A stretch of 64,000 nt of DNA. It comes from Penium margaritaceum (Eukaryota > Streptophyta > Zygnematophyceae > Desmidiales > Peniaceae). The notes below the pieces were generated by a model. It saw only the letters and a program-made list of their open reading frames with translations. It was not told where the DNA came from and did no database searches. The position numbers and the translations under genes were made by a program. Location: positions 69,696 through 133,695 of the forward strand of contig SZWC01006953.1 of assembly GCA_023375785.1 (NCBI GenBank), given 5' to 3'. This document shows, in pieces, positions 20,926 to 31,189 of the stretch (its first letter is position 1; every line of letters begins with the position of its first letter).

Positions 20926-21361
20926 AAACCGGCCAACTACCCCGCCCTGAGTGAATCTTCCCGAACCTTCCGACAACTTTGACCACTCTCGCGAATCTAC
21001 AACAGAAGCATTACGTCCTTTCAGTCAACTTCTCAACGCACCAAGACAAATCCAGATTTAGAAAGGTTCATATCGCATCTTCACAGTTGATTCTCAAAGA
21101 ACTCCAATTTCTTGGCGGACCTTCTCGAATCCGACCACTCACGACGCGAATCCACACGCGTCGCTCGAAAAACAACCCAACGACCCCGACTACGTCTCAT
21201 TCGCAACTCAACACTTGTGTATATATGTTCGATCATTTGGACACTTGCCATCGAAGCACACTTATCGCTGTTTATGAATTGCTCAAGTGTCCCAAATTCT
21301 CCATCGTGTTTGGCCTAAAAAATTCTACTTGTTCATCACCTACGCTATGTTTGGCATAACA
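20926..21361 (+). repeat. 5' LTR of copy E (start missing)
   Basis: It enters the family LTR at about CCGGCCAACTACCCC and runs to TTTGGCATAACA. The first ~110 bp are lost at the junction with D's gag. It keeps the segment around the TATA site in altered form (AGAAAGGTTCATATCGCATCTTCAC). Confidence 0.8.
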
Positions 21362-21363
21362 CT

Positions 21364-21375
21364 TGGTATCAGAGC
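21364..21375 (+). other. Primer binding site of E
   Basis: TGGTATCAGAGC is an exact tRNA-iMet 3'-end complement, two bases after the LTR end. Confidence 0.9.
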
Positions 21376-21525
21376 GTAGCGGTGCTGGAGAGGCATCTGA
21401 CTACTTTATCCATCTGTAGGACAACCTCGCACAAGCCGTCAGCACATCTCGTACGTCAAGACTTCACAGACTCTAAGACTACAATGTGAGGCAAGCGACC
21501 GCAACCGAAAACCAACAGCGGGTCT

Positions 21526-22757
21526 TTGGCAACGACTTGGCCAATGGAGGAGCAGAACGTGCCGATGCACGCAAGCCCTGAAGTGACAGCAAACGCTGGC
21601 GTGGCAGGCTATACGGCAGCTGGACCAATCCCTATGGCTTCGACGACCAATCCGGTCACGGATCCAACCACCATGAACCAGCCGCCCCTACCGACAGCCT
21701 CGATGACAATAGCAGGGAAGACAGATGGCACTGGACGACAGGCGCAAATTGACGAGGAACTGGTGAAACGAATCTCCATGCTCAAGAGGATCAAAAGCCA
21801 TCTCCTCCAACAGCTCAATGTCTCGATGGAGGCTCTTTGCAATGCAAGCGCACATGAAGCGGTGCTCATGGAGAGGAATTCCTAGCTCTCGAGCAAACCC
21901 AGAATTCATCCAACTCCACGAGAACCGTTCGATCCTGAAAATTCAAAAGGACCAACAGTTTGGATGTGGCTGAAGAGTTTAGAGGTGTACTTCACCGCTG
22001 CTCGGGTCAACGAAGATCAAAAGAAAATTGACCTCGTGGCGGCGCTTTTGCGTGGCACGACGTGAAGTTGGTGGTCTGTCCTAAAGACCATCCAACGGCA
22101 GCAGGAGAACAGCGAAGCATCATCAATGGCCAACGGCCCCTGTCTCATATCACTGACCGCAAACATTCTACCCTTGGAGCATATCAACCCAGACTTGCAA
22201 GACGCTCTGACACCACCAACCGTCTGGAATGACTTCTCGTGTGCAATGCTTGCATGCTTTGGATGACTGAATGAAAATTACAACACATGATACAAGCTCT
22301 AGCGTCTTTGTCAGCAGTCTAACATGACAAAATATACGCAAAGGTTCTGGGAGATCATCACCGGAGCAGACGTCACCCCCGATGAACTCTGCTTTCATTA
22401 CAACAACAAACTCAAGCAAGATATCCGGTGAGAAATCGCTATTTCTGGCATCCAAAACAACTTGCCGCACATGATTACAGCAGCAAAGAGGATCAACAAC
22501 ACCGACTACAACACTCGGATCCAAGAATCCTACGGCTGGCAACCTCCTAACTACAATCATCGTGGAAACAGAAAGAACCAGTCGACGGACTCCTAAACTC
22601 CGATGGAAGTGGACGCCGTCGACCAGATAGATACGCAAACCTGTTACAACTGCAGAAAGGTCAGGCACATCGCCCGCAACTGCCAAAGCAAGCAGCAGGC
22701 CAAAAAGGGTGGGAAGACGCAGACAAATGAGTCGGGATGTGGCAAAGGACAGGAGTA
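21526..22757 (+). pseudogene. gag of copy E
   Basis: The 119-codon frame from 21,526 has MEEQNVPMHASPEV, then QIDEELVKRISMLKRIK, a helical heptad-like segment that could form a coiled coil. After a stop at about 21,883 the capsid continues with GPTVWMWLKSLEVYFTAA and SWWSVLKTIQRQQ. Later come LCFHYNNKLKQDIR and IAISGIQNNLPHMITAAKR. The knuckle CYNCRKVRHIARNC (22,642-22,683) keeps CCHC but has Arg for both conserved Gly positions. The stop at 22,757 is followed by the protease in another segment. At least five stops are present. Confidence 0.82.
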
Positions 22758-22879
22758 AAGGCACAACTCTTGTCCATCAGGAGCGATCTGTGCCAAACGA
22801 TCGCCCATCTTAACGGCCTACATCACCAAGGAGGGTTTCTCAGATCACATAATTCGACAAGGGATACAAGGATGACCAA

Positions 22880-23570
22880 CCGGTGATACTGCTAAAAGTC
22901 CTACCTTGAGGATGCAAAAGTCGCAGAACGGTACTAGCACTATTGGATGGCGGACCTTCATATAGCTTCGTGAGCAACGACATGCTTTGCAAACTGGGTT
23001 TGGAGACCAAACGAGGAGTGCTTGAAGGAAAATTCATCAACGGAAGACTACAAATACGACTACAAGTGGGATATCTATGTGATGTAACGGTATGGAGGTC
23101 TTGTCCTATGAGCAATCACAAAATCATCCTCGAACAAGATTTCCCGTACCAACGCAATCCACCGGTCAAAATAGAACATTGACAACGTCTATGTGGAGAT
23201 TGTCAGCGGCAAACAACAACTTCCGTGTGCGAGACGGAAGCCAACAACGGAAGCAGCAGAGGTGGAAGCAGCAGAGGAAGTCGTAGAAGCTGAAATGCGA
23301 CAACTCGTGCAACCGAGATCACTCAACATGGCCAAATAGTGCATACAACAAGGGGCTCGTGCGTGGCTCATACATCTCAAGCCAATGAGAGAAGGGGTAT
23401 TGGTAGCAGCTGAATAGTCATCAGTCTCATTAGCCTCATCGCCATCAACAAAGTTCACAAAGGTACCCGATGAGTTTGCACCACTCATCCAAGATTTTTC
23501 AAACGTCTTTCCCGACAAACTCCTGAGAACCTTACCTCCTCAACAGGACATCGACCATCACATCGAACTA
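22880..23570 (+). pseudogene. Protease and protease-RT linker of copy E
   Basis: The retropepsin active-site block is LLDGGPSYSFVSNDML (about 22,938-22,985): Asp-Gly-Gly in place of the usual Asp-Ser/Thr-Gly, as also in H (LDGGASHNFVS), so it looks like a family trait. The frame 22,943-23,182 ends after SCPMSNHKIILEQDFPYQ. The linker 23,183-23,570 is stop-rich and includes the RRGIGSS-like and FPDKLLRTLPPQQDIDHHI region that precedes RT in this family. Confidence 0.75.
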
Positions 23571-24365
23571 ATGCCAGGCAGCAGACATACAATTCGAGGG
23601 GCCTATCGGATGAGCGATGACGAGGTGACCGAGCTGAAAAGGCCACTCGACAAGATGCTCGGTCAAGGGTTCATCCGCCCATCCACGTCACCATACGCCG
23701 CACCAGTACTATTTGTAGAAAATGAAACCGGCAAAATACATATGTCCATGGACTATCGGGCGTTGAACAGTGCTACCATCAAGAACCGTTACCCTCTCCC
23801 CCGAGTTGATGAACTTTTTTACCAACTCCGAGGGGCTCGAATTTTCAGCAAAATTGACCTACGCAGGGGATATCCCCATATACATGTGGCAGACGCCAAC
23901 ATTGAGAAGACGGCGTTCCAAACCCACTACGGGCATTTCGAGTTCATGTTGATGCACTTTGGACTGAAAGATACCCTAGCAACATTCATTACAGCAATGG
24001 AAAACATTCTCTGCCCATACATCAACGATTTTGTGATGGTGTACCTAGACGACAATCTGATGTACAGCCGCAGCCCAGAGGAGCACAATGGACATCTTCA
24101 AAAGGTCCTCGAAGTGTTACAAAAAGAGAAAACATTCAGAAAACTCCCAAAATTCCACTTTGGTCATCGTTCGATCGAGTTTTTGGGTCACGTCATCAAC
24201 GGTGGATGGATCACCATGGATCCAAAAAAAGTGGCAGCAGTCGTTGATTGGCCAGCGCTGACCAATGTTCAAGAAATTCAAGTTTTCCTCGACTTCTGCA
24301 AGTACTACCGTCGATTTGTACGGGACTACGCCCAAGTGTCAGCGCCTCTTTCCGACCTCACTTGA
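23571..24365 (+). pseudogene. Reverse transcriptase of copy E (264-codon open frame)
   Basis: This is the longest open RT frame of the main family here. It opens with SRHTIRGAYRMSDDEVTEL, then [49 protein letters not shown] and HFGLKD. The catalytic YLDD is at 24,042-24,053, then FLGHVINGG, ITMDPKKVAAV and FCKYYRRFVRDYAQV. It ends with a stop just before RNase H. All RT palm blocks are present and the metal-binding Asp are kept. It lacks its own start context because it is part of a polyprotein. Confidence 0.85.
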
Positions 24366-24980
24366 AAAGAAACGAGTGGTAGTGGGGAGACAGCGAGAAA
24401 GAAGTGTTCACCTCTTTGCGGAACACTCTAACCTCGGCTGGCCCTATGATAAGCCCATCTAATGGTCAACTACGTCATGGCCACAGATGCATTAGACTGA
24501 GCCATTGGCACATTCCTCCTGCAAGACCACAACAACGGCAAGCAACCGGTTGCCTACATGTCTCGAAAACTGCAAGGGCCGGTACTCAACTATGCCTACA
24601 CCAGAAAGAAATGCTCGCGGTCGTGCATGCATTCAAGACGTGACGATGTTGCCTTTGAGTCTTGTCAATGCATCATGCACACTGACCATCATACGTTGAA
24701 ACATTTGAAGACGCAGCCAAACCTCAGTCGGCATCAAACCCGATGGATGGAGTTCCTCAAATCCGGGTTCGACTACGATATCGAGTATCGGCCGGACAAA
24801 ATGAATCCGGCGGATGCACTCAGCCGCCGACCAGATTTAATGGCTGACGTGGTAATGCTACAGCTACAGCGAGACTCGTACCTTGAGCGGTTGTTCGCAC
24901 GAGGCTACGACCAATACAGAGGATATGATGAAGCAAAAATCTGGTACGACACACCCTATTGGCGATGGCGCTTTACTCGC
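24366..24980 (+). pseudogene. RNase H and tether of copy E
   Basis: Domain start MATDAL-like (about 24,478) has a stop where the following Asp codon lies, then LQDHNNGKQPVAYMSRK. The open part 24,558-24,983 has TDHHTLKHLKTQPNLSRHQ, with the third catalytic Asp, and ADALSRRPDLMADV, the conserved end. It then runs into ERLFARGYDQYRGYDEAK, the tether before integrase. A frameshift near 24,600 loses the KEMLAVVHAFKT catalytic Glu frame, which is visible in the frame ending at 24,643. Confidence 0.8.
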
Positions 24981-24984
24981 TAAG

Positions 24985-26270
24985 TGGTCATTCCCCCAAA
25001 CGATGAACTTTTCCGTATGTTGCTCAAAGAGTGCCACGACACAGGACCAGGTGAACACTGTGGAGAGGACAAGACACTCAAAAAGAAAGCAAAGAGCTAC
25101 TGGTGGGACAAGATGCAATCCGACGTGGCCAACTTCTGCAAAACCTGCGACACATGTTAGCGACAAAAATCCCGTCGCACACGGCCCCTCGGACTCCTCC
25201 AAACACCCCCTATTCTGATAGAACCATGGGCTGACATCTCCATGGACTTTGTCACGTGATTACCAGTCACGCCCGAGGGATATGATGCAATCCTCGTGGT
25301 TGTCGACAGGTTTTCCACAATGTCTCACTTCATTCCAACAACAACTACCGTCACCGCCGAGGGAACAGCATAGCAGATCATAAAGAACATCGTACGGCTA
25401 CATGGTGTGCCAAGGACCATCAGAAGCGAAAGAGATAGTCGATTCACCAGCCATTTTGGCGCAAACCGATGACTCGGTACGGCAGTAGAATTCAACTTTC
25501 AACAGTGTTTCATCCTCAAACCGACGGTCAAACTGAGCAGACGAACCAAACGCTCGAACTCATTCTCCAAACACTATGCCAACCTCATGGGACGGATTGG
25601 GCACAAAAACTCCCAATTGCCAAAATTTCATATGTTTCGGCCGTTTCCACCCTGACAGGTAAAACCCCGTTTGAAGTGGTGTATGGCAAACTTCTTGCCA
25701 CAACTGCTGGACTGCAAAGTCACATATCATTCGTGCAGTCGATGTCCAACGCCAAGACTTCACCACAATCTGGGAGGAAACACGGCAAACCTCGCAAAGG
25801 CACAAGCAGCGATGAAGCGAGTAGCAGACCAACATTACAGGGATGACGTGTTCACTGCTGGCGACAAAGTCCTCCTCAGCTCGGCAAACATCAGACTCTG
25901 TGGAGCCGACTGTTTGAAGCTCAAATCCCAATGGTTGGGACCATTTGAGATCGAGCGCATGCAAATCCTAGTGGTTGCGCGACTCAAACTCCCCGAAAAC
26001 ATGCAAGTTCATCCGGTATTCCATGTCAATAGGCTCAAGCACTACCGAGACCCCGAAGAGAACTTACCTGGCATGGATGTCCCTCTCCCGCCTCCCGTTG
26101 ATGTGGACGAAGACACATAGTACGTCATCCAGGACATCCTCGTCCATCGATGACAAGGCGAAAGAACAGAATATGTTGTCAAGTGGTACGGCTACAACGC
26201 CTTGCACAACAGCTAGGAACTCCACGACAACCTCCAAGATGTCGATCGCATAATTGATGGCTATTACCGT
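24985..26270 (+). pseudogene. Integrase and chromodomain of copy E
   Basis: The zinc finger H2C2 spans about 25,030-25,160 (CHDTG.., FCKTCDTC). The core has SMDFVT (first Asp, about 25,240), then AILVVVDRFSTMSHF, SERDSRFTS (second Asp, about 25,425) and FHPQTDGQTEQTNQTLE with Glu (about 25,510-25,560). TGKTPFEVVYGKL and GDKVLLSSANIRL / WLGPFEIERMQ follow. The chromodomain (about 26,115-26,270) reads YVIQDILVH, TEYVVKWYGYN and ELHDNLQDVDRIIDGYY. There are stops at several places. Confidence 0.85.
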
Positions 26271-26313
26271 TGTCTCCGGCCCACACCTGTACGCACGCCG
26301 GGACGTTGCGGCT

Positions 26314-26326
26314 AAAAGGGGGGAAG
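26314..26326 (+). other. Polypurine tract of copy E
   Basis: AAAAGGGGGGAAG lies directly before TGTTACATACC. It is intact and the same as in H. Confidence 0.88.
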
Positions 26327-26512
26327 TGTTACATACCAGACGTACACGAGTCCCTAAGCTTTCCGAGAGGGCATTTCTATTATTACACAAACAGTCCAAC
26401 ACATTGCGATACCTCTCGCTAATCATAAGTTGCTCAAGTGTCCCAAATTCTTAATCATTTTCTGCCTTCCAATTTCTACCGGTTCACCATCTACGCTCCG
26501 TTCAGCATAACA
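26327..26512 (+). repeat. 3' LTR of copy E with internal deletion
   Basis: The LTR head (TGTTACATACCAGACGTAC to AACACATTGCGA) is joined directly to the LTR tail (CTAATCATAAGTTGCTCAAG to CAGCATAACA). Only 186 of about 550 bp remain, and the TATA/hairpin region is gone. Confidence 0.82.
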
Positions 26513-26542
26513 TCCGCTCAGCGTAACACAAATGGGGGGTTG
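26513..26542. other. Tail-to-tail LTR junction between E and F
   Basis: After E's LTR end comes a second short tail copy (CGCTCAGCGTAACACAA), ATGGGGGG, then the reversed tail of F's LTR (TTGTGTTACACCG). The pieces form an inverted repeat around the G run. Confidence 0.7.
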
Positions 26543-27067
26543 TGTTACACCGTACGGAGCGTAGATGGGGAACAGGTTGCGAGGCAAAAAGAAACTTAGA
26601 ATTTGGGATACTTGAGCAATCTATGATTAGCGGTAAGTGTAATCGATGAAAAGTATCAAAATGGTCAAACATGTAAATACAAGTGACAAGTTATGAATGA
26701 AGCATAGTTGGGGTCGTTGGGTCAAATGTTGAGCGACGCGTGCGAAGTCGCGTCGTGAGTGGTTGGATTTGAGAAGGTCCGCCGAGAAGTCGGGGATCTT
26801 GGAGAATCGATGGTAAAGATGCGTGGTGCATCTTTATAAATCTAGATTTGTCGTGAGACGTTGAGAAGTCAACCAAAAGTTTTTCACACTTCTGTTTGTA
26901 TGTTTGCGAGGGTGGTCGAAACTGTCAGAAGGTTCAAGAGTATCCGCTAAGGATAGGGCAGTTGGCCAGTTTGCCCTCGGTTGTCGGAGTGAATATCGCG
27001 GTTCTCGCTACGTGATGGGCTGTTTGTGTAATAAGAAAAATGCACACTTGAGAAGATTCATGTACAT
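26543..27067 (-). repeat. 3' LTR of copy F
   Basis: On the plus strand it goes from TGTTACACCGTACGGAGCG to AGATTCATGTACAT. On the minus strand the first ~14 bases of the LTR (TGTTACGTACCAG) are missing next to the purine tract. Confidence 0.85.
26815..26839 (-). promoter_or_regulatory. TATA box and hairpin in F 3' LTR
   Basis: The minus strand has TTTATAAAG followed by AAAGATGC / GCATCTTT arms (26815-26822 and 26828-26835) with a 5-base loop. The same arrangement is seen at 37,566 and 43,067. Confidence 0.6.
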
Positions 27068-27080
27068 CTTTCCCGCCTTT
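27068..27080 (-). other. Polypurine tract of copy F (altered)
   Basis: The minus strand reads AAAGGCGGGAAAG before the LTR. A C interrupts the G run found in E and H. Confidence 0.7.
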
Positions 27081-27085
27081 CAGTC

Positions 27086-28440
27086 GTGACATCAAGGCAC
27101 GCGTGCAGTTGCGGCCCGGAGACGGCGGTAGTAGCTGTCAATGAGATGATCGACGTATCGGAGATTATTGTAGGGCTCCCAACTGTTATGCGTGGCGTTG
27201 TAGCCATGCTACTTGACAAGATATTCTGTCATCTTGCGTCGTCGTTGATGGCCAAGGATGTCCTCAATTATGTACTCCGTGTCTTTATCCACTTGAACGG
27301 GAGGCAAAGGAGGGACATCTCTGCCAGGGAAGTTCTCTCCGGGGTCTTGGTAGTGCTTGAGTCTTCTGACATGGAATACCGGATGAACTTGCATAGTGCC
27401 AGGGAGTTTGTGTCGCACAACAACAGGTGTTTGCATGCACTTGATCTCCATTGGTACCAACCATCGGGGTTTGAGCTTCGAACAGTCGGATCCACGGAGC
27501 TTGATGTTCCCCGAGCTCAAGAGGACTTTTTCGCCAGTGGTGCAGATTTCGTCGCTGGGATGTCGGTCAGCTACTCACTTCATCACTGCTCATGTCTTTG
27601 TGAGGGTCTGCCGGGTTTCCTCCCAGATGGTGGAGAAGTCTCGGCGTTGAACGTTGACTGCTAGAATATTTCTGTGACTTTGTAGCCCGGCTGGTGTGGT
27701 GGGAAGTTTGCCGTACACCACTTCAAATGGGGTTTTACCTGTTGCGGTGGAAACTATTGTATTGTATGTGATTCTGGCGGTCGGGAGTTTTGTGCCCAAT
27801 CTGTCCCTGCGGTTCGCATAGGGTTCGGAGCAGTTGTTTGAGCGTCAGATTTGTTCGCTCGGTTTGACCGCTGGTTTGAGGATGAAATACCGTTGAAATT
27901 TGAATTCTGCTGCCTTAACAAGTCATCAGTTCGCGCCAAAAACAGTTGGTAAATCGACCATATTTTATGCTCATGATAGTTCTTGATGTACCGTGTAGCC
28001 ATACGATGTTGTTTAGAAACACCAGTGCTGTTCCCTCGGCGGTGACAGTGGTTTTTGTCAGGATCAAGTGGGATGTTTTAGAAAACCTGTCAACGACCAC
28101 GAGGATGGCGTCATATCCCTCAGGTGTGACTTGTACTCCGGTGACGAAGTCCATCGAGATTTCTACCCATGGTTGCTTCAGAACATGGAGCGGCTGTAGA
28201 ATTCCGGCTGGCCTGGTGTGACAAGATTTCTGTCGCTGACATGTGTCACGGGTTTTGCAGAAGTTGGCCATGTCAGATTCATCTTGTCCCACAAGTAGGT
28301 TTTTTCTAGCTTCTTCAGCGGCTTGTCCTCTCCAAAGTGTCCACTTGGACCGGAGTCGTGGCATTCTTCGAGGAGCATACGGCGAAGCTCCTCCCTTGGA
28401 AGAACGACTACTTGGGAAGTGAAGCGACATTGCTAGTAGG
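27086..28440 (-). pseudogene. Integrase and chromodomain of copy F
   Basis: The 171-codon open frame 27,915-28,430 has the zinc finger NFCKTRDTCQRQKS and core SMDFVTGVQVTPEGYDA (first Asp) and VVVDRFSKTSHL. The second Asp block reads SIKYGRFTN in place of SDRD.RF, so it is lost. 27,590-27,799 holds TGKTPFEVVYGKL. 27,209-27,520 holds SGNIKLRG, VFHVRRLKHYQDP and the chromodomain start EYIIEDILGHQRR. After a stop it ends HNSWEPYNNL and VDHLIDSYY (about 27,120-27,190), a well-kept chromodomain end. Confidence 0.85.
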
Positions 28441-29780
28441 GTGTGTTGAACCAGAATTTGATTTAGTCACATCCGTCGTAGCCTTGTGCGAACAATCGCT
28501 CGAGGTAGGGGTCTGGCTGTAGTTGTAGAGTTGCCACATCGGTCATTAAATCTGGTAGGTGGCTGAGTGCGTCCGCCGGATTGGTTTTCCCTGGCCGGTA
28601 CTCAATTTCATAGTCAAACCTGGACTCAAAGAACTCCATCCATCGGGTTTTGATGTCGGCTGAGATTTGACTTCGTCTTCAAATGTTTCAACGCGTGGTA
28701 GTCAGTGCGCACGATGCATCAGCAACACTCCAGGTAGCATTGCTACATCTTGAACGCGTGCACGAGTGCGAGCATCTCCTTTTCATAAACCGCGTAATTG
28801 AGTTGCAGTCCTTGTAGTTTTCCAGACATGTAGGCAACTGGTTGTTTTCTGTTGCCCTGATTTTGTAGAAGAATCATGCAAATGGCTCTGTTTGATGCAT
28901 CTGTAGCCATGACATGGTCGACCGTTGGATCGGTAAGTCGTAGGGTTGGCCCCTAGGTCAAAGCGTTTTGCAAAGCGGTGGATGCTTCGTGTTTGCTGTC
29001 TTCCCACTCCCACTCATTTTCTTTTCAAGTGAGGTCGGAAAGAGGCGCTGACACTCGCGCGTAGTCTTACACGAATCACTGGTAGTTTTTGCAGAATCCG
29101 AGAAAAACTGGAATTTCTCGAACATTGGTCGGCATCAGCCAAGCAGCGACTGCTTCCACTTTTTTTGGATCCATGGTGATCCGTCCACCGTTGATGACGT
29201 GACCCAAAAGCTCAATCAAACAGGGAACAAAGTTGCATTTCAAGAGTTTTCCAAAAAATTCTCTGTTTGTAAAACTTTGATGACTTTGCACGGATGTCCA
29301 TCGTGCTCCTCCGGGGTGCGGCTATATACCTGAATGTCGTTGAGGTACACTGCGACAAAATTGTCTAGGTACAGACCGAAGATTTTTTTCATTGCCTCCA
29401 TGAACGTTGCTGATGTGTGTTTGTGGTTCCAAACGGCAGAACCGTGAACTTGAAGTGCCCGTAGCGAGTTTGAAATGCTGTCTTCTCAATGTCGGAGGAT
29501 GCCACATGTATTTGGTGGTATCTGCTACGTAAGTCGGCTTTGCTGAAAACTCGGGCTCCTTGGAGTTGGTCAAAAAGTTCGTCAGCTCGAGGGAGAGGGT
29601 ACTGGTTCTTGACGGTAGCGTTATTCAACGCCCGATCATTCACGTACATCTGTATTTTTCCAGTTTTCTTTCTCACGAATAGTACCAGTGCGACACATGG
29701 TGATGTGGATGGGCAGATGAACCCTTGAACGAGCATCCCGTCGAGCTATTTTTTCAGCTTGGTCAGCTTGTGATGGTAGG
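28441..29780 (-). pseudogene. Reverse transcriptase and RNase H of copy F
   Basis: The RT start in 29,389-29,736 has [52 protein letters not shown] and FGTTN. The catalytic box reads YLND at 29,336-29,347, so the first Asp is Asn. 29,076-29,291 has LLGHVINGG, ITMDPKKVEAV and FLGFCKNYQ. RNase H (28,560-29,010) keeps the FDYEIEYRPGKTNPADALS-like end and MATDASNRAI-like start in pieces. Several stops are present. Confidence 0.82.
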
Positions 29781-30489
29781 TCTGCTACCCGGCCTCAACT
29801 TGATGTGATGGTCAATGTTTTGTTGAGGAGGTAAGGTTTCTGGAAGTTCTTCAGGGAAGACGTCTGCAAACTCCTCGATGAGCAATGCAGACCCTTCGGG
29901 TACAATCACAAATTGTGTTGAGGCCGATGAGGCTGATGAGGCTGATGAGGAGTCTGTTGCTGCCACTTCCACTTCTCCCATGGCCTCGAGATGTATGAGC
30001 CACATACGAGCCCCTCGTCGTATACAGTGCTTGGCCACATTGAGTGATATAGGCTACACTAGTTGTCGCTTTACGGCTTCTACGACTTCCTCTGCTACTT
30101 CCACCTCCGCTGCTTCTGCTATTGGCTTCTGTCCCGCATGGATAAGTTGTCATTTGGCACCGTTGACCTCCACGTAGATGTCGCTGCTGTTCCAATCGAC
30201 CTATGGATTGTGCTGGTACAAAAACTCTTGTCCGAGGATGATTTTGTGGTCGCTCATTGGACAAGACCTCCAGACTGTTACATATGAAAGATGTCCCACT
30301 TGTAGTCGTAGTGGGTCTCACAGTCTGCATATTTGTAGTCTCCCGTTGGGGTTTTTTCCTTCAAACACCCCTGGTTTGGTTTGCAAACCCAGCTTGCTAA
30401 TCATGGCATTGCTTTCAAAGCTGAATGAAGCTCCTCCATCTAGTAGTGCTGGTATCCCTCTACGACTTCTGCATCCTCGAAGCTGAAGT
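29781..30489 (-). pseudogene. Protease and linker of copy F, cut by element G
   Basis: The frame 29,763-30,038 carries LLIEEFADVFPEELPETLPPQQ, the family linker before RT, and an Ala/Ser/Asp-rich stretch. 29,851-30,330 includes VLSNERPQNHPRTR (SCPMSNHKIILEQDF of E in a shifted frame). The protease active site on the minus strand lies at about 30,430-30,450, next to FSFES-like sequence (ALLDGGASFSFESN in shifted frames). At 30,489 the gene is interrupted by the LTR of G and resumes at 35,123. Confidence 0.65.
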
Positions 30490-31180
30490 TGTGAAGTGAG
30501 CGATGCCCAACGTTACAGTCACATGCCGAGCACTTGGGATGAACCTCCCAACCCTTGACCCCTTCGTGTGTGGGCCAACCCTTGAGATGCCGCGCGACCC
30601 TCTGCTAGCAGCAAGGTCACTGCTAGGGACCGAGGTTCCCGCCGTGTGACTCTCTCGGCAGCGTTTACACCAAGGTGCGTTGCGGAAGACTTGTAGGGTC
30701 AAATGGACGTGTGCGAGGCGATGCTTGGTCAAGGAATGAATCCTTTAGGATTGATAGATCAGTAAAAGGCAATGTACAGAGTCTCTGGGTAAGATTGGCA
30801 TGCCTAGAACAACCCCTAAGCTTCCTTATGTACCAGCCCTTATGAGCCAGACGAGAGCCCCTCGGCACTTTGAATTCCTCTGCCAAGGTGCAATTATGCA
30901 AATAATACATGCATCATTGTTTACGTATTCCGAGCTTTTCAACGCGCCAAAGAACGCCTCAATCCGTGAAGAAAAAGCTAAGTTATGGCCATTTGAGTGC
31001 TCCACGTGTGACTGCCCCTGGCAGCACCGCCAACGGAGGTCACCGCGACCCGAAGCGCCCTTGCTTGCAAATGCAGCTAGGTGCCATCCCAAAGTGCCCA
31101 TGGACCCAGATGAACCTCGCCTCATTCGCTAAACGTCCATCTAGGCGCACTTTGGCTGTAGTGGGCGAGAAAATTGCTCA
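30490..31180 (-). repeat. 3' LTR of element G (partial)
   Basis: It matches 34345-35122 from CATGCCGAGCACTTGGGAT through ATCCCAAAGTGCCCATGG to about GTGGGCGAGAAAATTGCT. It then ends inside RNase H sequence. In element orientation its beginning is missing. Confidence 0.85.
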
Positions 31181-31189
31181 AGTCCGGGT

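Larger units (their letters stand above)
20926..26512 (+). mobile_element. Ty3/gypsy chromovirus copy E (best preserved of its family)
   Basis: It has a partial 5' LTR (start missing), an exact primer site, gag, protease, RT, RNase H, integrase, chromodomain, an intact purine tract and a 3' LTR with an internal deletion. The RT has a 264-codon open frame with YLDD, and the integrase keeps its three catalytic residues, though stops remain. It served here as the reference for placing domains in the other copies. The internal part is about 4.95 kb. Confidence 0.88.
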
